The notes beneath the pieces are model-generated. The model was not told the origin of the DNA and did not search any database. It saw nothing but the letters and a program-made list of their open reading frames with translations. From Paenibacillus marchantiae (lineage in GTDB: Bacteria > Bacillota > Bacilli > Paenibacillales > Paenibacillaceae), in NCBI RefSeq assembly GCF_028771845.1, contig NZ_CP118270.1, positions 3,100,001-3,164,000 of the forward strand: a DNA stretch of 64,000 nt, read 5' to 3'. The first letter of the stretch is position 1. Each line of letters opens with the position of its first letter. Positions 1 to 9,708 of the stretch are shown here, one piece after another. The position numbers were made by a program, and so were the translations under genes.

Positions 1-110
1 GAGAATAATGCCATTCAACAAGATTTTGTAATGCAGAACTAATATTTATTTTATAGTACATCACGCTGATGAATTGAATGGATAAGAATCATTCAGTCAG
101 TTTGGATATG
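1..110. other. Left-edge intergenic sequence
   Basis: One plus-strand frame is open from the edge to a TAA at 40-42 and could be the last 13 codons of a gene lying to the left, which would fit the terminator at 111-155. It is too short to identify. Nothing else is recognised. Confidence 0.3.
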
Positions 111-155
111 AAGTCCGTTGATTACTCTTTAAGGGGGAATCGGCGGACTTTTTAA
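111..155 (+). terminator. Intrinsic terminator
   Basis: AAGTCCG (111-117) pairs with CGGACTT (144-150), followed by a T-rich tail. It probably ends the gene to the left of the window. Confidence 0.6.
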
Positions 156-293
156 TTTCACTTCACACCAAGCGATTATTCACAGATCATCAAACAGTAC
201 ATATTACGCATTTGGCGATATTTTAGTTTGAAATTCAACTGTTACAATGAAAGGACACGTGAGTAAGCAGACATGCTGGGAAGGGGCAGGCCG

Positions 294-1271
294 ATGAAAA
301 CAAGAAGACTTGGGAAGACGGAATTGGAAGTACCTGTACTGAGCTTTGGAGCATCCTCTCTAGGTTCAGTATTTCGTGATATTGACCGAGGTGAGGGTGT
401 TCGTACGGTTCACGCCGCTGTAGATGCAGGGATGAACTATATAGATGTTTCGCCCTATTATGGATTAACGAAGGCTGAATCGGTGCTTGGAGAAGCCATC
501 CGTAGTTTGCCACGTAGCTCGTTTACGTTGTCGACCAAGGCTGGACGTTATGGGGAGAATGCATTTGATTTTTCGCGTAAGCGGATACATGATAGTGTAC
601 AAGAGAGTCTGGATCGACTGCATACCGATTATATCGACATCCTGTTCTTGCATGACATCGAGTTTGTCCCGGCCGATATTATTATTGAAGAAGCTTTCCC
701 AACCTTACTCCGCCTAAAGGAGCAGGGAGTCATTCGCCATGCAGGGATTTGTGGCTTACCGCTGCCGTTATTCGAAACAGTGTTGCCACAGATTGATGCT
801 GACGCTATCATTTCCTACTGCCATTATGCATTAAATGATACTTCACTACTGTCCTTGCTGCCCCTTTTGGAAAATAAAGAAGTTGGCCTTGTGAATGCTT
901 CGCCTCTTTCTATGGGCTTGTTAAGCACAAGAGGAGCTCCTGCCTGGCACCCGGCAGATGATCGCGTGAAGCAGGTCTGCCTGCAAGCGGCGCGGTTCTG
1001 CGCGGAACAGGGCAGCGATATTGCGAAGCTTGCCGTGCAGTTTGCAACAGCCAATGAACGGATTCCAACGACACTGGTCAGCAGTGCAAGTGAACATAAT
1101 ATCCGCAACAATGCAGCCTGGATTGAGGAACCATTAGACCAGGAACTGTTATCGGAGGTGCTCCGAATCCTGGCTCCGGTTCATAATGAGAGCTGGGCCA
1201 GCGGCCGTCCTGAATATAACATTGAACATAACATAAAGTCACAAGCATCATCGAAGGGGGAACAGGAATGA
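294..1271 (+). CDS. Aldo/keto reductase family oxidoreductase
   Basis: NAD(P)H-dependent oxidoreductase of the aldo/keto reductase fold, cytoplasmic, 325 residues. The usual catalytic tetrad is visible: Asp51 and Tyr56 (YIDVSPYYG), Lys82 (STKAG) and His120 (FLHDIE). The family branch resembles D-threo-aldose/L-fucose dehydrogenases, which oxidise free sugars at C1, but the substrate cannot be fixed from sequence. I chose the ATG at 294 over the in-frame ATG at 273 because AAGGGG lies seven bases before it. The gene overlaps the following alcohol dehydrogenase by ATGA, so the two are translationally coupled and probably act in one sugar or polyol oxidation route. Confidence 0.88.
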   Translation: MKTRRLGKTELEVPVLSFGASSLGSVFRDIDRGEGVRTVHAAVDAGMNYIDVSPYYGLTKAESVLGEAIRSLPRSSFTLSTKAGRYGENAFDFSRKRIHDSVQESLDRLHTDYIDILFLHDIEFVPADIIIEEAFPTLLRLKEQGVIRHAGICGLPLPLFETVLPQIDADAIISYCHYALNDTSLLSLLPLLENKEVGLVNASPLSMGLLSTRGAPAWHPADDRVKQVCLQAARFCAEQGSDIAKLAVQFATANERIPTTLVSSASEHNIRNNAAWIEEPLDQELLSEVLRILAPVHNESWASGRPEYNIEHNIKSQASSKGEQE

Positions 1272-2281
1272 GAGCAGTTATATGTGAAGAAATAAATCGT
1301 TTGGCGTTGCGAGACATAGCTGAACCCGAAAGAACCGAGAATCAGGCGTTGGTTACTATCCGACGAATTGGTATCTGCGGCACAGATCTGCATGCATACA
1401 GAGGCAATCAGCCTTTTTTCACCTATCCTCGTGTATTGGGTCATGAGCTTGCAGGGATTATTGAAGACATCGGGGAGAATGAAGCGGGCCTGAAGAAGGG
1501 AGATCAGGTTAGTATTATTCCGTATTTGCATTGTGGGCATTGTATCGCCTGTCGATCAGGGAAAACGAATTGTTGTGTGTCCATGCAGGTGATGGGTGTG
1601 CACGTAGACGGAGGCATGAGAGAAAAAATCAGCGTGCCTGTCTCACATCTGCTCTCAGCAGAAGGTTTGACGCTGGATGAGACGGCAATGGTAGAACCAT
1701 TAAGCATTGGAGCCCATGCCGTCAGAAGAGCGGGAATCAAGTATGGTGAGCATGTGGTTGTGATTGGAGCTGGCCCCATTGGATTGGGTGTGATGGCATT
1801 TGCCAAACAGGCGGGGGCGCGTGTTATTGCCGTTGATCGTAATCTGGACAGACTGGAGCTTAGCCGGACTTGGGCTGGAGCGGATGACCTGGTACAGGCC
1901 AATGAACATTCTGTACAACAAGTGGCTGAAATTACGGGAGGCGACTATGCTACAGCTGTCTTCGATGCAACAGGTAACGTGAATTCGATGAATGAGGCGC
2001 TTCAATATGTTGCTCATAGTGGTCAACTTATTTTCGTGGGACTGGTGAGAGCGGATATTACCTTTCATGACCCCGAATTTCACAAGCGGGAGATGAGTAT
2101 CTTGGGCAGTCGAAACGCAACCCGTGAAGATTTTGAACAAGTCCTGTCGACCTTGCGTCAAAAGAAATTAAGCATGGATGGGTATATCACACACCGAGTG
2201 GAATTTGATGAGTTACCTACTGCAATAGATCAATGGTTATTGCCAGATTCACATGTAGTCAAAGCCATCGTTGAGCTATAA
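1268..2281 (+). CDS. Zinc-dependent alcohol dehydrogenase, sorbitol/threonine dehydrogenase type
   Basis: Medium-chain zinc dehydrogenase of 337 residues. Catalytic zinc ligands fit Cys37 (GICGTD) and His59-Glu60 (GHE); the structural zinc site is the Cys89/92/95/103 cluster; the Rossmann nucleotide-binding motif GAGPIG is at 167-172. The family oxidises secondary alcohols of polyols, sugar acids or threonine with NAD(P). It resembles the RspB/YjjN-like branch, but the substrate is inferred only. The start is ATG 1268 with AAGGGGG upstream, overlapping the stop of the aldo/keto reductase, so the pair forms a two-gene operon closed by the terminator at 2304-2367. Confidence 0.9.
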   Translation: MRAVICEEINRLALRDIAEPERTENQALVTIRRIGICGTDLHAYRGNQPFFTYPRVLGHELAGIIEDIGENEAGLKKGDQVSIIPYLHCGHCIACRSGKTNCCVSMQVMGVHVDGGMREKISVPVSHLLSAEGLTLDETAMVEPLSIGAHAVRRAGIKYGEHVVVIGAGPIGLGVMAFAKQAGARVIAVDRNLDRLELSRTWAGADDLVQANEHSVQQVAEITGGDYATAVFDATGNVNSMNEALQYVAHSGQLIFVGLVRADITFHDPEFHKREMSILGSRNATREDFEQVLSTLRQKKLSMDGYITHRVEFDELPTAIDQWLLPDSHVVKAIVEL

Positions 2282-2303
2282 TAACAAGTAAGTCTGATAA
2301 CAG

Positions 2304-2367
2304 AAAAAAACGCTCTCTGACCTTACTGGACAATACTGTCCATCCATAGGGGAAGAGAGCGTTTTTT
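2304..2367. terminator. Bidirectional intrinsic terminator
   Basis: ACGCTCTCT (2310-2318) pairs with AGAGAGCGT (2354-2362), with an A-run before and a T-run after. It serves the dehydrogenase operon on the plus strand and may also stop the YitT gene coming from the other side. Confidence 0.85.
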
Positions 2368-2552
2368 GTAAGTTGAATTAAAATTACACGATAACGAAGA
2401 GGACAGAAAAAACCTGAATAAGCGAAGCGTTCGCCTTTATCCCCGGATTTTTCCCTTCAGAAAAGGGAATCGAAAAAATCTGGGGATAACAGCGATTGGA
2501 AGGTTGTTCTGTCATCGTAGTGTCAGTGTAAATATCTTTAGTTCAACTTACA
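2367..2552. repeat. Long imperfect inverted-repeat intergenic element (MITE/REP-like)
   Basis: The stretch folds on itself over its whole length. The outer ends are perfect 11-bp inverted repeats, TGTAAGTTGAA (2367-2377) and TTCAACTTACA (2542-2552). Inside, ACAGAAAAAACCT (about 2403-2415) opposes AGGTTGTTCTGT (about 2501-2512), and the core TTATCCCC...CCCTT opposes AAGGG...GGGGATAA (about 2437-2489). No reading frame of note is present. From memory, sequences like the core recur between genes in Paenibacillus, but no second copy is visible in this window. Confidence 0.6.
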
Positions 2553-2559
2553 TGAGCTA

Positions 2560-3465
2560 TTATTTTTCCGGGTTTGTCACAATACCTGCATGTGGATCAA
2601 TATGACGCACAATGGATTTGAGCCAGATCATTTCGAGGAAATGAATCTCATAGTAGAGCGCTCCCGGAACGTGTTGGATCCAACCTTCAGCGACAGCTGG
2701 ATGCCCTGGATCCGTTGAAGCAGCCAATGTTCCAGGTTCACGGCGCAGCCGTTTACGGATGGCTTTTTCAACTTGAGCGCTTTGCGTGGTTAAAATACAT
2801 ATTTTGCGCTTAGCTGTGAATCCGCGGAATGCAATATACACCATTTCATATGCAATGAGATAAGCAATTACCGAGTACATCGCTTGATCCCAACCGAAGA
2901 CAACACCAGCGGCGGTTAGAATCAACAAGTTGAGCAGCATGATTATTTTTTCGATAAGCATCCGTTTCCCGCTAAATACACGTTCAGGTGGACGGGAGGA
3001 CGGATCACCGATTTCCAGCGTATCCAGTGTCCCACCATACCGCACGACTAGACCGATTCCTAGACCGAGACATAATCCCCCAAACATGGCGGCAGCCAGC
3101 GGGTGCTCGACAAGCGGCGGCATGGGATGAAGCACAATGGCACCAATCGAAAAGACAACCAAACCCAGAACAGTGACCAGTACGAATTTCTTTTGCACGA
3201 GTCTATAGGACAGAAAGATAAACGGAACGTTGAACAAAAACAGGAACAAACCAATCCTCATTTCGGTCCAGTGGGCGAACAACGAAGAGATACCTGTAAT
3301 GCCTCCAATAATGATCTTATTGGGATGTAGAAACAATTCAAGTCCCACGGAGGCCAGAATTCCACCCGCTATTACAAACAATAAATTCAACATGCGACGG
3401 GCAGATGATAATCTGGTCTTGGCGGTTTGTGGCACCGGATTAGCCGATATCAGAGGTGCTTTCAT
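2560..3465 (-). CDS. YitT family membrane protein (DUF161/DUF2179)
   Basis: Integral membrane protein of 301 residues with about five hydrophobic segments between residues 25 and 215, followed by a soluble C-terminal DUF2179-type domain (about 220-290). The family is widespread in Firmicutes and its biochemical function is not established. The start is supported by AAGGAGG placed ten bases upstream on the minus strand. It appears to be a single-gene unit whose 3' end abuts the inverted-repeat element. The call is by overall layout and hydrophobic pattern. Confidence 0.82.
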   Translation of the reverse strand: MKAPLISANPVPQTAKTRLSSARRMLNLLFVIAGGILASVGLELFLHPNKIIIGGITGISSLFAHWTEMRIGLFLFLFNVPFIFLSYRLVQKKFVLVTVLGLVVFSIGAIVLHPMPPLVEHPLAAAMFGGLCLGLGIGLVVRYGGTLDTLEIGDPSSRPPERVFSGKRMLIEKIIMLLNLLILTAAGVVFGWDQAMYSVIAYLIAYEMVYIAFRGFTAKRKICILTTQSAQVEKAIRKRLRREPGTLAASTDPGHPAVAEGWIQHVPGALYYEIHFLEMIWLKSIVRHIDPHAGIVTNPEK

Positions 3466-3579
3466 AGGTCATCCTCCTTAGTGCGGCTTTCGAGCCATTC
3501 TCCCTGGGTTAGTCACAGAAAGATCGGCATAAGAGCCGCGAAGTACGTTAGTGTGTCTGTTCTGTACAGACATAAGGAA

Positions 3580-4818
3580 TTATCCTTCTTTCTGTAGAAC
3601 CTTTGGTTCTTCTTTCTTTTTCCGAGGATCCTTGAACTTGAATATTTTATCCAATAAACGGAATACATGTTTGGACTCTTTGGTTAATAAAGGACCCAGA
3701 ATGGCCAGAATTAGGACATAGAGCGCGGCAAACGGTTGAATCATTGGCAACAGTCCTCCGGCTTTACCCATGTTGGCCAAGATGATGGAAAATTCACCCC
3801 GTGACACAATGGTTAATCCAATATTCGCCGATGCTTTGGGCGATAGTCCTGCACTGCGTCCGGCCATCATACCTGCCAGGAAGTTACCGAACAATGTAAT
3901 AACAACTGCAATCAGAGCTAACCATACGGCTTCGCCACCCAAAGACAACGGATCAATGGACAATCCAAAGCTGAAGAAGAAGATTGCTCCGAAGAAGTCA
4001 CGGAACGGTAGAATCAAGTGCTCAATCCGTTTCGCGTGTTCTGTTTCAGCAAGCACCAGACCAACCAGTAATGCACCAATCGCTTCGGCAACATGAATGG
4101 TTTCAGAGAAGCCGGCTACCAGGAACAAGGCTCCGAATACAACGAGAGAGAATAGCTCATTCGATCGAATTTTAAGCAATTTGTTTAGTAGCGGTGTTGC
4201 TTTGCGTCCAAGGATAATCACGATAAGCATGAATCCGAGAGCAATAAGTGCGGACATGATGACGCCTCCGATGGAGGATGAATCACTAAGCACAAGTCCG
4301 GACAAGATCGAGATATATACAGCGAGGAATACATCTTCGAACATAATAATACCCAATATCATCTCTGTTTCAGGATTGGCCGTTCGTTTCAAATCCACGA
4401 GTACCTTGGCCACGATGGCACTGGAAGAGATGGTAGTTATACCTGCGATAATAAGTGCTTCTGCAACTGGGAAACCGGACATAAAACCGAATATTAATCC
4501 CAGCGTGAAGTTAATCCCAATATAGATAGACCCGCCGACTGCAATGGATTTACCCGATTTGATCAAACGACCAACCGAGAATTCCAGCCCTAGATAGAAG
4601 AGCAGGAAGAGAATACCAATGCGGCCCATAAACTCAATAAACGGCTGACTTTCAATGAAACGGAAGTCCAGATGCCAGATTTTCATAGCATGTGGCCCAA
4701 CAGCCATCCCGATCAGAATATAAAACGGAACGACCGAAAATCTTAGTTTTGCCGATAAAAGGCCGGCTGCCGCAATGAGCACAAGGGCCAGACCTACTTC
4801 GAATATCAAATGATCCAT
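3580..4818 (-). CDS. khtU: CPA2-family K+(Na+)/H+ antiporter, KhtU-like
   Basis: Membrane antiporter of 412 residues with about twelve hydrophobic segments and a short charged cytoplasmic tail. It belongs to the monovalent cation:proton antiporter-2 family and lacks a fused TrkA-N domain, as in B. subtilis KhtU, which exports K+ in exchange for protons. The gene lies four bases downstream of the KhtT-like regulatory subunit and is transcribed with it. The paired arrangement is what separates it from free-standing KefB/NapA-like antiporters. Ion preference is inferred from the family. Confidence 0.85.
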   Translation of the reverse strand: MDHLIFEVGLALVLIAAAGLLSAKLRFSVVPFYILIGMAVGPHAMKIWHLDFRFIESQPFIEFMGRIGILFLLFYLGLEFSVGRLIKSGKSIAVGGSIYIGINFTLGLIFGFMSGFPVAEALIIAGITTISSSAIVAKVLVDLKRTANPETEMILGIIMFEDVFLAVYISILSGLVLSDSSSIGGVIMSALIALGFMLIVIILGRKATPLLNKLLKIRSNELFSLVVFGALFLVAGFSETIHVAEAIGALLVGLVLAETEHAKRIEHLILPFRDFFGAIFFFSFGLSIDPLSLGGEAVWLALIAVVITLFGNFLAGMMAGRSAGLSPKASANIGLTIVSRGEFSIILANMGKAGGLLPMIQPFAALYVLILAILGPLLTKESKHVFRLLDKIFKFKDPRKKKEEPKVLQKEG

Positions 4819-4822
4819 CTAT

Positions 4823-5317
4823 TTACCCCCTTCCAGTCAGGAGGAGGGATTTAAACAGTTTCTGCTGATTGCGTTCGCCAACGGCTACTACCGTGGACTC
4901 TGCACTAATCACGACCTCCGGACCGGGGCTGATATGTTTTTTGTGATTCTTCTCTACAACGGCAATAACCGTTGCCCCTGAGTTTTGACGTACGTCCAGT
5001 TCACCAATAGATTTACCGATACATCCGTAGGATGGCTCGATTTTGTACCATTCAATAATCAGATCGTCAAACGTTACTTCAATATTTTCAAGCTGCTTTG
5101 GTTTATAGGTCAATCCACCAACGATGGCAGCAATCTGTCTTGCTTCATAGTCATCAAGTGTAATCATGGAGATGCTTTGGTCTGGATCATCGTACTCAAA
5201 ATGGTACATTTCCCGGCGACCGTCATCGTGAATAATGACAATAATTTTATCTCCACTGCTCGTTTCAATCTGAAATTTCTTGCCGATTCCCGGCAAATCT
5301 GTTTCGCGTACATCCAT
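4823..5317 (-). CDS. khtT: KhtT-like regulatory subunit with RCK_C (TrkA-C) domain
   Basis: Soluble protein of 164 residues, matching KhtT in size and layout: an N-terminal KhtT domain (1-75) and an RCK_C domain (about 80-160; its end contains VVAVGER). In B. subtilis KhtT binds c-di-AMP and controls KhtU activity; that role is inferred here from synteny and fold. Ribosome binding site AAGGAGG lies just before the ATG on the minus strand. A third gene, khtS, found in Bacillus, is not present next to it. Confidence 0.85.
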   Translation of the reverse strand: MDVRETDLPGIGKKFQIETSSGDKIIVIIHDDGRREMYHFEYDDPDQSISMITLDDYEARQIAAIVGGLTYKPKQLENIEVTFDDLIIEWYKIEPSYGCIGKSIGELDVRQNSGATVIAVVEKNHKKHISPGPEVVISAESTVVAVGERNQQKLFKSLLLTGRG

Positions 5318-5629
5318 GGATAGTATGCCTCCTTAAATTGAGGGCTGGCCACAGAAGACAGGCTTATTTCCCGAAAATAGAATGAACAGCTGCACTTAGG
5401 AACATTAAATGATGCGGGTAAACAGAGCCAGGGACTCCTGACACACAGCCTTGTGTTGTGAATTTTTAATGAAAATGGGGATAACAAAATAGTTGCTAAC
5501 AAATAGGTGTTGCCAATGAGGCTGATCGATATCTAACATTTGCTAAAAGGGTTAAAAGTTATGCACAAGCACACCGTCTATCAGACAGAGGTGTCTCCAT
5601 GCAAAGCAACCTAAAATACGATGTAAAGG
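5318..5629. other. Intergenic region upstream of khtTU
   Basis: About 310 bases between khtT and the 3' end of the next minus-strand gene. On the minus strand a few short hairpins are possible, but I see no c-di-AMP (ydaO) or magnesium riboswitch signature and no clear gene. The khtTU promoter should lie here; I could not place it. Confidence 0.4.
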
Positions 5630-6034
5630 CTAGTTAAGAGCGTTCACGTATTTTGGTGCTATAGGGGTGGGAGATACATACATACTGGTGAATTTGATGG
5701 GTAGCAGAAATAATCTGCGTTTAAACAGACAAATCAACGGTTTAAAGGGTAGACGCGGTGTAGGAATTCGCAGCATTAGCAACAAAGCGAGCACAAGAAA
5801 GACAGGTTTGTTATGCGTGACCGCAATCAACTTCGACATGACTTGTGGGTATTTGCGAATGGCAGGTTTCTGCTGAGACTCCAATGTGTGGACAAGCACT
5901 TCCTTGTTGGAAGTCGTCTCAACGGTTACCTCGACAGCGGATTCCGACTGCATCGGAATAGGGAAGGACAACGCTTGGAATACGCACAAAATGATAATAA
6001 AAGCGTAACGGAGTATTCTTGGTTGTTGTCTCAT
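5630..6034 (-). CDS. Small hypothetical membrane/exported protein
   Basis: Protein of 134 residues with no family I recognise. It has a basic N-terminus followed by a hydrophobic stretch (about 10-25) resembling a signal sequence, a polar segment, and a second hydrophobic stretch (about 75-90) followed by a basic C-terminal half. The start is supported by a G-rich ribosome binding site about eight bases upstream on the minus strand. It is divergent from ytxC. The two hydrophobic segments suggest a membrane protein. Confidence 0.6.
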   Translation of the reverse strand: MRQQPRILRYAFIIILCVFQALSFPIPMQSESAVEVTVETTSNKEVLVHTLESQQKPAIRKYPQVMSKLIAVTHNKPVFLVLALLLMLRIPTPRLPFKPLICLFKRRLFLLPIKFTSMYVSPTPIAPKYVNALN

Positions 6035-6214
6035 TTTGGCTTCCCCCCTTTTCCGTGAAACATACTGTTATAAAAATAATAACACATTTTTGTCTTAACT
6101 CCAAACAGATTGATAATATACTGAGAAATCATGACACGCTTTCCATCAATCCGCTTCGTATATCCCTATCAGCCTTGCCATATACTTTGAACAGGAAGGA
6201 AAGGAGTGATTCTT

Positions 6215-7159
6215 ATGGAACTGTTCGCCGTATGGACCGATGTATCAGGGCAGGAGGAAGCGGATCAATTTTATCGTTGTGTGAAGGAAAAAACCAAAGG
6301 TTTACATATAAGCAAAAGAGGATTTCGGCTCACCTTCAAACATAATGACGGAAGAGCGGCCTGGGTATGCAGAGGCAATGAGAATCACGCTGACTTCCAG
6401 CAGTGGCTGCCTCAGATCAGTGATTTGCTTGCCACTGGACTTGCAGATTACATCATGGATACACGTGAACGTATTATGGTGGAAGAGATGATCTCAAAGG
6501 CCTGCTCAGTCATGGATGAACATGAGGTGGAGAAGGTAAATCGGATATGCATGCCTTTATTATTTAATGGGGACTTGGATCAGCCAGGCCTGCGAGAGCG
6601 TCGCCGTACCACTTTGGCCAATGGATTGAAGCAGGATTTGGAAGAGGTGCATTTTTTTCATCTTGAAGGCATTCTAAATTTCCGGATTCGGCCATATAAG
6701 CAGGAACTTCATGAGCTGGTAGAATATGCGCTGGATGAATTCTGGATGGATCGTCAATATGAAGAGTTTATGGGGCTACTCAAATATTTTGTGTTCTTTC
6801 AGGAGGCGAAAGTACCTCTTGTACATTTGATACACAAAGGTTTGCATGAATTTCAAGTATTGGATGCTGCGCTTAATGTGCTGCCCGTACAAAAGGATGA
6901 ACAGGTCGTTGTAGAGATGCCTGGACTTGAATTGGAAATGGATATCGAAGACATGATCGTGAGTACGCTGATCTCCATCTCGCCTGAAAAGGTCATGCTG
7001 CATACACGCACTCCAGATCTGCCTATCATCTCTACGATCCGTCAGATCTTTGAAGACAAGGTGCAATTATGCCATCATTGCCCTGAGTGTGAAGTGCTGC
7101 GCTCCGGATTGTTGACAGGTCTTGACGCAAGTGATATCGGCAATTATAATAACTGTTGA
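6215..7159 (+). CDS. ytxC: YtxC-like sporulation-associated protein
   Basis: Cytoplasmic protein of 314 residues resembling the YtxC family, named as putative sporulation proteins and typically found just upstream of thrS in Bacillales, as here. No enzymatic motif is evident. The C-terminal part carries a short CHHCPEC cysteine/histidine cluster near residue 285. I chose ATG 6215 over the in-frame GTG at 6206 because AAGGAG (6201-6206) lies eight bases before it. Family assignment rests on size, sequence character and position next to thrS. Confidence 0.75.
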   Translation: MELFAVWTDVSGQEEADQFYRCVKEKTKGLHISKRGFRLTFKHNDGRAAWVCRGNENHADFQQWLPQISDLLATGLADYIMDTRERIMVEEMISKACSVMDEHEVEKVNRICMPLLFNGDLDQPGLRERRRTTLANGLKQDLEEVHFFHLEGILNFRIRPYKQELHELVEYALDEFWMDRQYEEFMGLLKYFVFFQEAKVPLVHLIHKGLHEFQVLDAALNVLPVQKDEQVVVEMPGLELEMDIEDMIVSTLISISPEKVMLHTRTPDLPIISTIRQIFEDKVQLCHHCPECEVLRSGLLTGLDASDIGNYNNC

Positions 7160-7200
7160 TCCATGATATTTATTTGAGGTTGTTATGGAACAATAAACAA

Positions 7201-7498
7201 AAGCGTTGACAAAGACAAGAACCATACGCACGGTCAGTGCAGAGAGAGGGAACTAGGCTGAAATTTCCTCCGGATGCCACGTTTGGTTTACCCCTTTGTA
7301 GCTGCAGTTTTGAAAATGGATATAAATATTGCCTCTATAATACAGGTAGTCATCCATGAGTAAGGATATGCCGGGTCATGCCCGTTACCGTCATGCCAAT
7401 GAGGGCTGTACTTCCAATACGGATGAAGCAGCTGAATTAGGGTGGAACCACGAGAGTATACAACACTCGTCCCTTTGCCGGGACGGGTGTTTTTTGCG
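7201..7498 (+). promoter_or_regulatory. Threonyl T-box riboswitch leader of thrS
   Basis: The T-box AGGGTGGAACCACG is at 7439-7452 and is followed by a terminator hairpin, AACACTCGTCCC (7462-7473) with GGGACGGGTGTT (7480-7491) and a T-run. Stem I can close by ACAAAG (7209-7214) with CTTTGT (7294-7299). The triplet ACC at 7290-7292, just before that closing strand, is a plausible threonine specifier. Uncharged tRNA-Thr would stabilise the antiterminator and switch on thrS. The stem I boundary and specifier position are my reading and were not folded by computer. Confidence 0.92.
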
Positions 7499-7588
7499 TT
7501 CCTTTGCAAAAATTGCAGGAACAGCAATAGATTATCCATCCATGATCATGTATGGACAGAGGTTGAATTTACAGGAGGAATGAGACAA

Positions 7589-9526
7589 ATGGCAGTTAAC
7601 ATTAAACTACCCGATGGTTCGGTTCGTGAGTATGCCGACGGAAGCAGCATTGAAGATGTGGCCGCTTCGATCAGCAGCGGACTTCGCAAAAATGCCGTAG
7701 CCGGCAAACTGGATGGAATCGTGGTGGACTTGTCCACAACACTTCATGAGGGAGCATTGGTGGAGATCGTAACACTGGATTCACCAGAAGGCCTGGAAGT
7801 GATGCGTCATAGTACAGCTCACTTGCTCGCTCAAGCTGTGAAGCGTTTATATGGAAACAAAGAGGTACATCTCGGCGTTGGTCCTGTCATTGAAGATGGT
7901 TTCTACTATGATATGGATCTGGAACAACCTCTCAATCCCGAAGATCTGCAAAAGATCGAGAAGGAAATGGAACGTATTGTTAATGAGAACTTGCCGATTG
8001 TACGTAAGGAAGTTAGCCGCGAGGAAGCGATCAAAATCTTCGGAGAAGTGGGCGATCCTTACAAGCTCGAATTGATTCGTGACTTACCAGAAGACAGTGT
8101 TATCACTATTTATGAGCAAGGTGAATTCTTCGACTTGTGTCGTGGACCACACGTACCATCCACCAGCAAAATCAAAGTATTCAAACTGATGAATGTTGCC
8201 GGTGCTTACTGGCGTGGAGACAGCAAAAACAAAATGCTGCAACGTATTTACGGTACAGCTTTTGTGAAAAAAGCACAGCTTGATGAGCATTTGCACTTCC
8301 TGGAAGAAGCTCGTAAACGGGATCACCGTAAACTGGGTAAGGAACTCGAAATCTTCACATTCTCCCAACTGGTTGGACAAGGTCTGCCAATCTGGTTGCC
8401 TAATGGTGCCAAGCTGCGCCGGACGTTGGAGCGTTATATCGTGGATTTGGAAGAGAGCCTCGGATATCAGCATGTGTACACACCGGTGCTGGGTAATGTT
8501 GAATTGTACAAAACATCAGGTCACTGGGAGCACTATCAGGATGACATGTTCCCGAAAATGGTTATGGACAATGAAGAACTTGTTCTTCGTCCGATGAACT
8601 GTCCTCACCACATGATGGTGTACAAGTCCAGCATGCACAGCTACCGTGATCTGCCGATCCGGATTGCCGAGCTTGGCATGATGCATCGTTACGAAATGTC
8701 GGGCGCGTTGACAGGTCTGCACCGTGTACGTGCGATGACGCTGAACGATTCTCATATATTCGCACGCCCGGATCAGATCAAGGAAGAGTTCGCTCGTGTT
8801 ATTGAGCTGATTCAAACGGTTTATAAAGATTTCGGCATTCACGAATATCGTTTCCGTCTGTCCTACCGCGATCCTCAGGATACCGAGAAATACTTCCAGA
8901 ATGACGAGATGTGGGAAATGTCCCAACGCATGCTCCGTGAAGTTGTGGAAGAACTCAACCTTCCATTCTATGAAGCAGAAGGCGAAGCGGCATTCTATGG
9001 TCCAAAACTGGATGTTCAGATCAAGACAGCACTGGGCAAAGAAGAGACATTGTCTACCGTTCAATTGGACTTCCTCTTACCAGAGCGGTTTGAGCTTGAA
9101 TATGTGGGAGATGATGGGCAGAAACATCGTCCGGTCGTTATCCACCGCGGTGTAATCAGTACGATGGAGCGTTTCACTGCATTCTTGCTGGAGAACTTTG
9201 CAGGGGCTCTGCCACTGTGGTTGTCTCCTGTACAGGCGAAGGTTATTCCTGTATCCGGCAACTTCGACGACTACGCACGTGAAGTGGAAGCGAAACTGAA
9301 ACGTGCAGGCATCTCTGCTGAAGCGGATCTGCGTAACGAGAAGCTTGGTTATAAAATTCGTGAAGCACAGCTTGAGAAAATGCCTTACATGTTCGTCGTT
9401 GGTGAAAATGAACGTAATGCAGAGGGTGTATCTGTGCGGAAACGTGGAGAAGGCGACCTCGGCATGAAACCTGTGGACGAAATTGTAGCCCAGCTCAAAG
9501 AAGAGATTGCAACAAGACTGGTGTAA
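7589..9526 (+). CDS. thrS: Threonine--tRNA ligase
   Basis: Class II aminoacyl-tRNA synthetase charging tRNA-Thr, 645 residues, full length for the family. The order is an N-terminal TGS domain (1-62), the editing domain containing HSTAH (around residue 74), the class II catalytic core with the zinc/substrate segment MNCPHH and motif 3 near [13 protein letters not shown], and a C-terminal anticodon-binding domain (about 540-640). The reading frame extends upstream into the T-box, but translation should start at ATG 7589, about ten bases after AGGAGG; the in-frame ATG at 7580 is too close to it. Expression is controlled by the upstream T-box. Confidence 0.97.
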   Translation: MAVNIKLPDGSVREYADGSSIEDVAASISSGLRKNAVAGKLDGIVVDLSTTLHEGALVEIVTLDSPEGLEVMRHSTAHLLAQAVKRLYGNKEVHLGVGPVIEDGFYYDMDLEQPLNPEDLQKIEKEMERIVNENLPIVRKEVSREEAIKIFGEVGDPYKLELIRDLPEDSVITIYEQGEFFDLCRGPHVPSTSKIKVFKLMNVAGAYWRGDSKNKMLQRIYGTAFVKKAQLDEHLHFLEEARKRDHRKLGKELEIFTFSQLVGQGLPIWLPNGAKLRRTLERYIVDLEESLGYQHVYTPVLGNVELYKTSGHWEHYQDDMFPKMVMDNEELVLRPMNCPHHMMVYKSSMHSYRDLPIRIAELGMMHRYEMSGALTGLHRVRAMTLNDSHIFARPDQIKEEFARVIELIQTVYKDFGIHEYRFRLSYRDPQDTEKYFQNDEMWEMSQRMLREVVEELNLPFYEAEGEAAFYGPKLDVQIKTALGKEETLSTVQLDFLLPERFELEYVGDDGQKHRPVVIHRGVISTMERFTAFLLENFAGALPLWLSPVQAKVIPVSGNFDDYAREVEAKLKRAGISAEADLRNEKLGYKIREAQLEKMPYMFVVGENERNAEGVSVRKRGEGDLGMKPVDEIVAQLKEEIATRLV

Positions 9527-9553
9527 TCCTGAATTGTGGGTTCTATAATAGAA

Positions 9554-9604
9554 AACCGTTTGAATCATATTGGAGTAAATCCAAGGGTTCAGACGGTTTT
9601 TTTT
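9554..9604 (+). terminator. Intrinsic terminator of thrS
   Basis: AACCGTTTGAA (9554-9564) pairs with TTCAGACGGTT, followed by a run of T. Confidence 0.85.
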
Positions 9605-9708
9605 GTTGTTTTCTGGTTTTCTGACATCCGGTTTAAAAGCCTTAATAGGTGAAAAGTATAGAATTTTTTCATTTTGGAAAACCTTTGCAGTAAGGGGGAG
9701 GTTCTATA

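Noticed and set aside
5318..5629. c-di-AMP (ydaO) riboswitch in front of khtTU
   Set aside because: Expected from the c-di-AMP link of KhtT, but the conserved ydaO core elements are not found on the minus strand.
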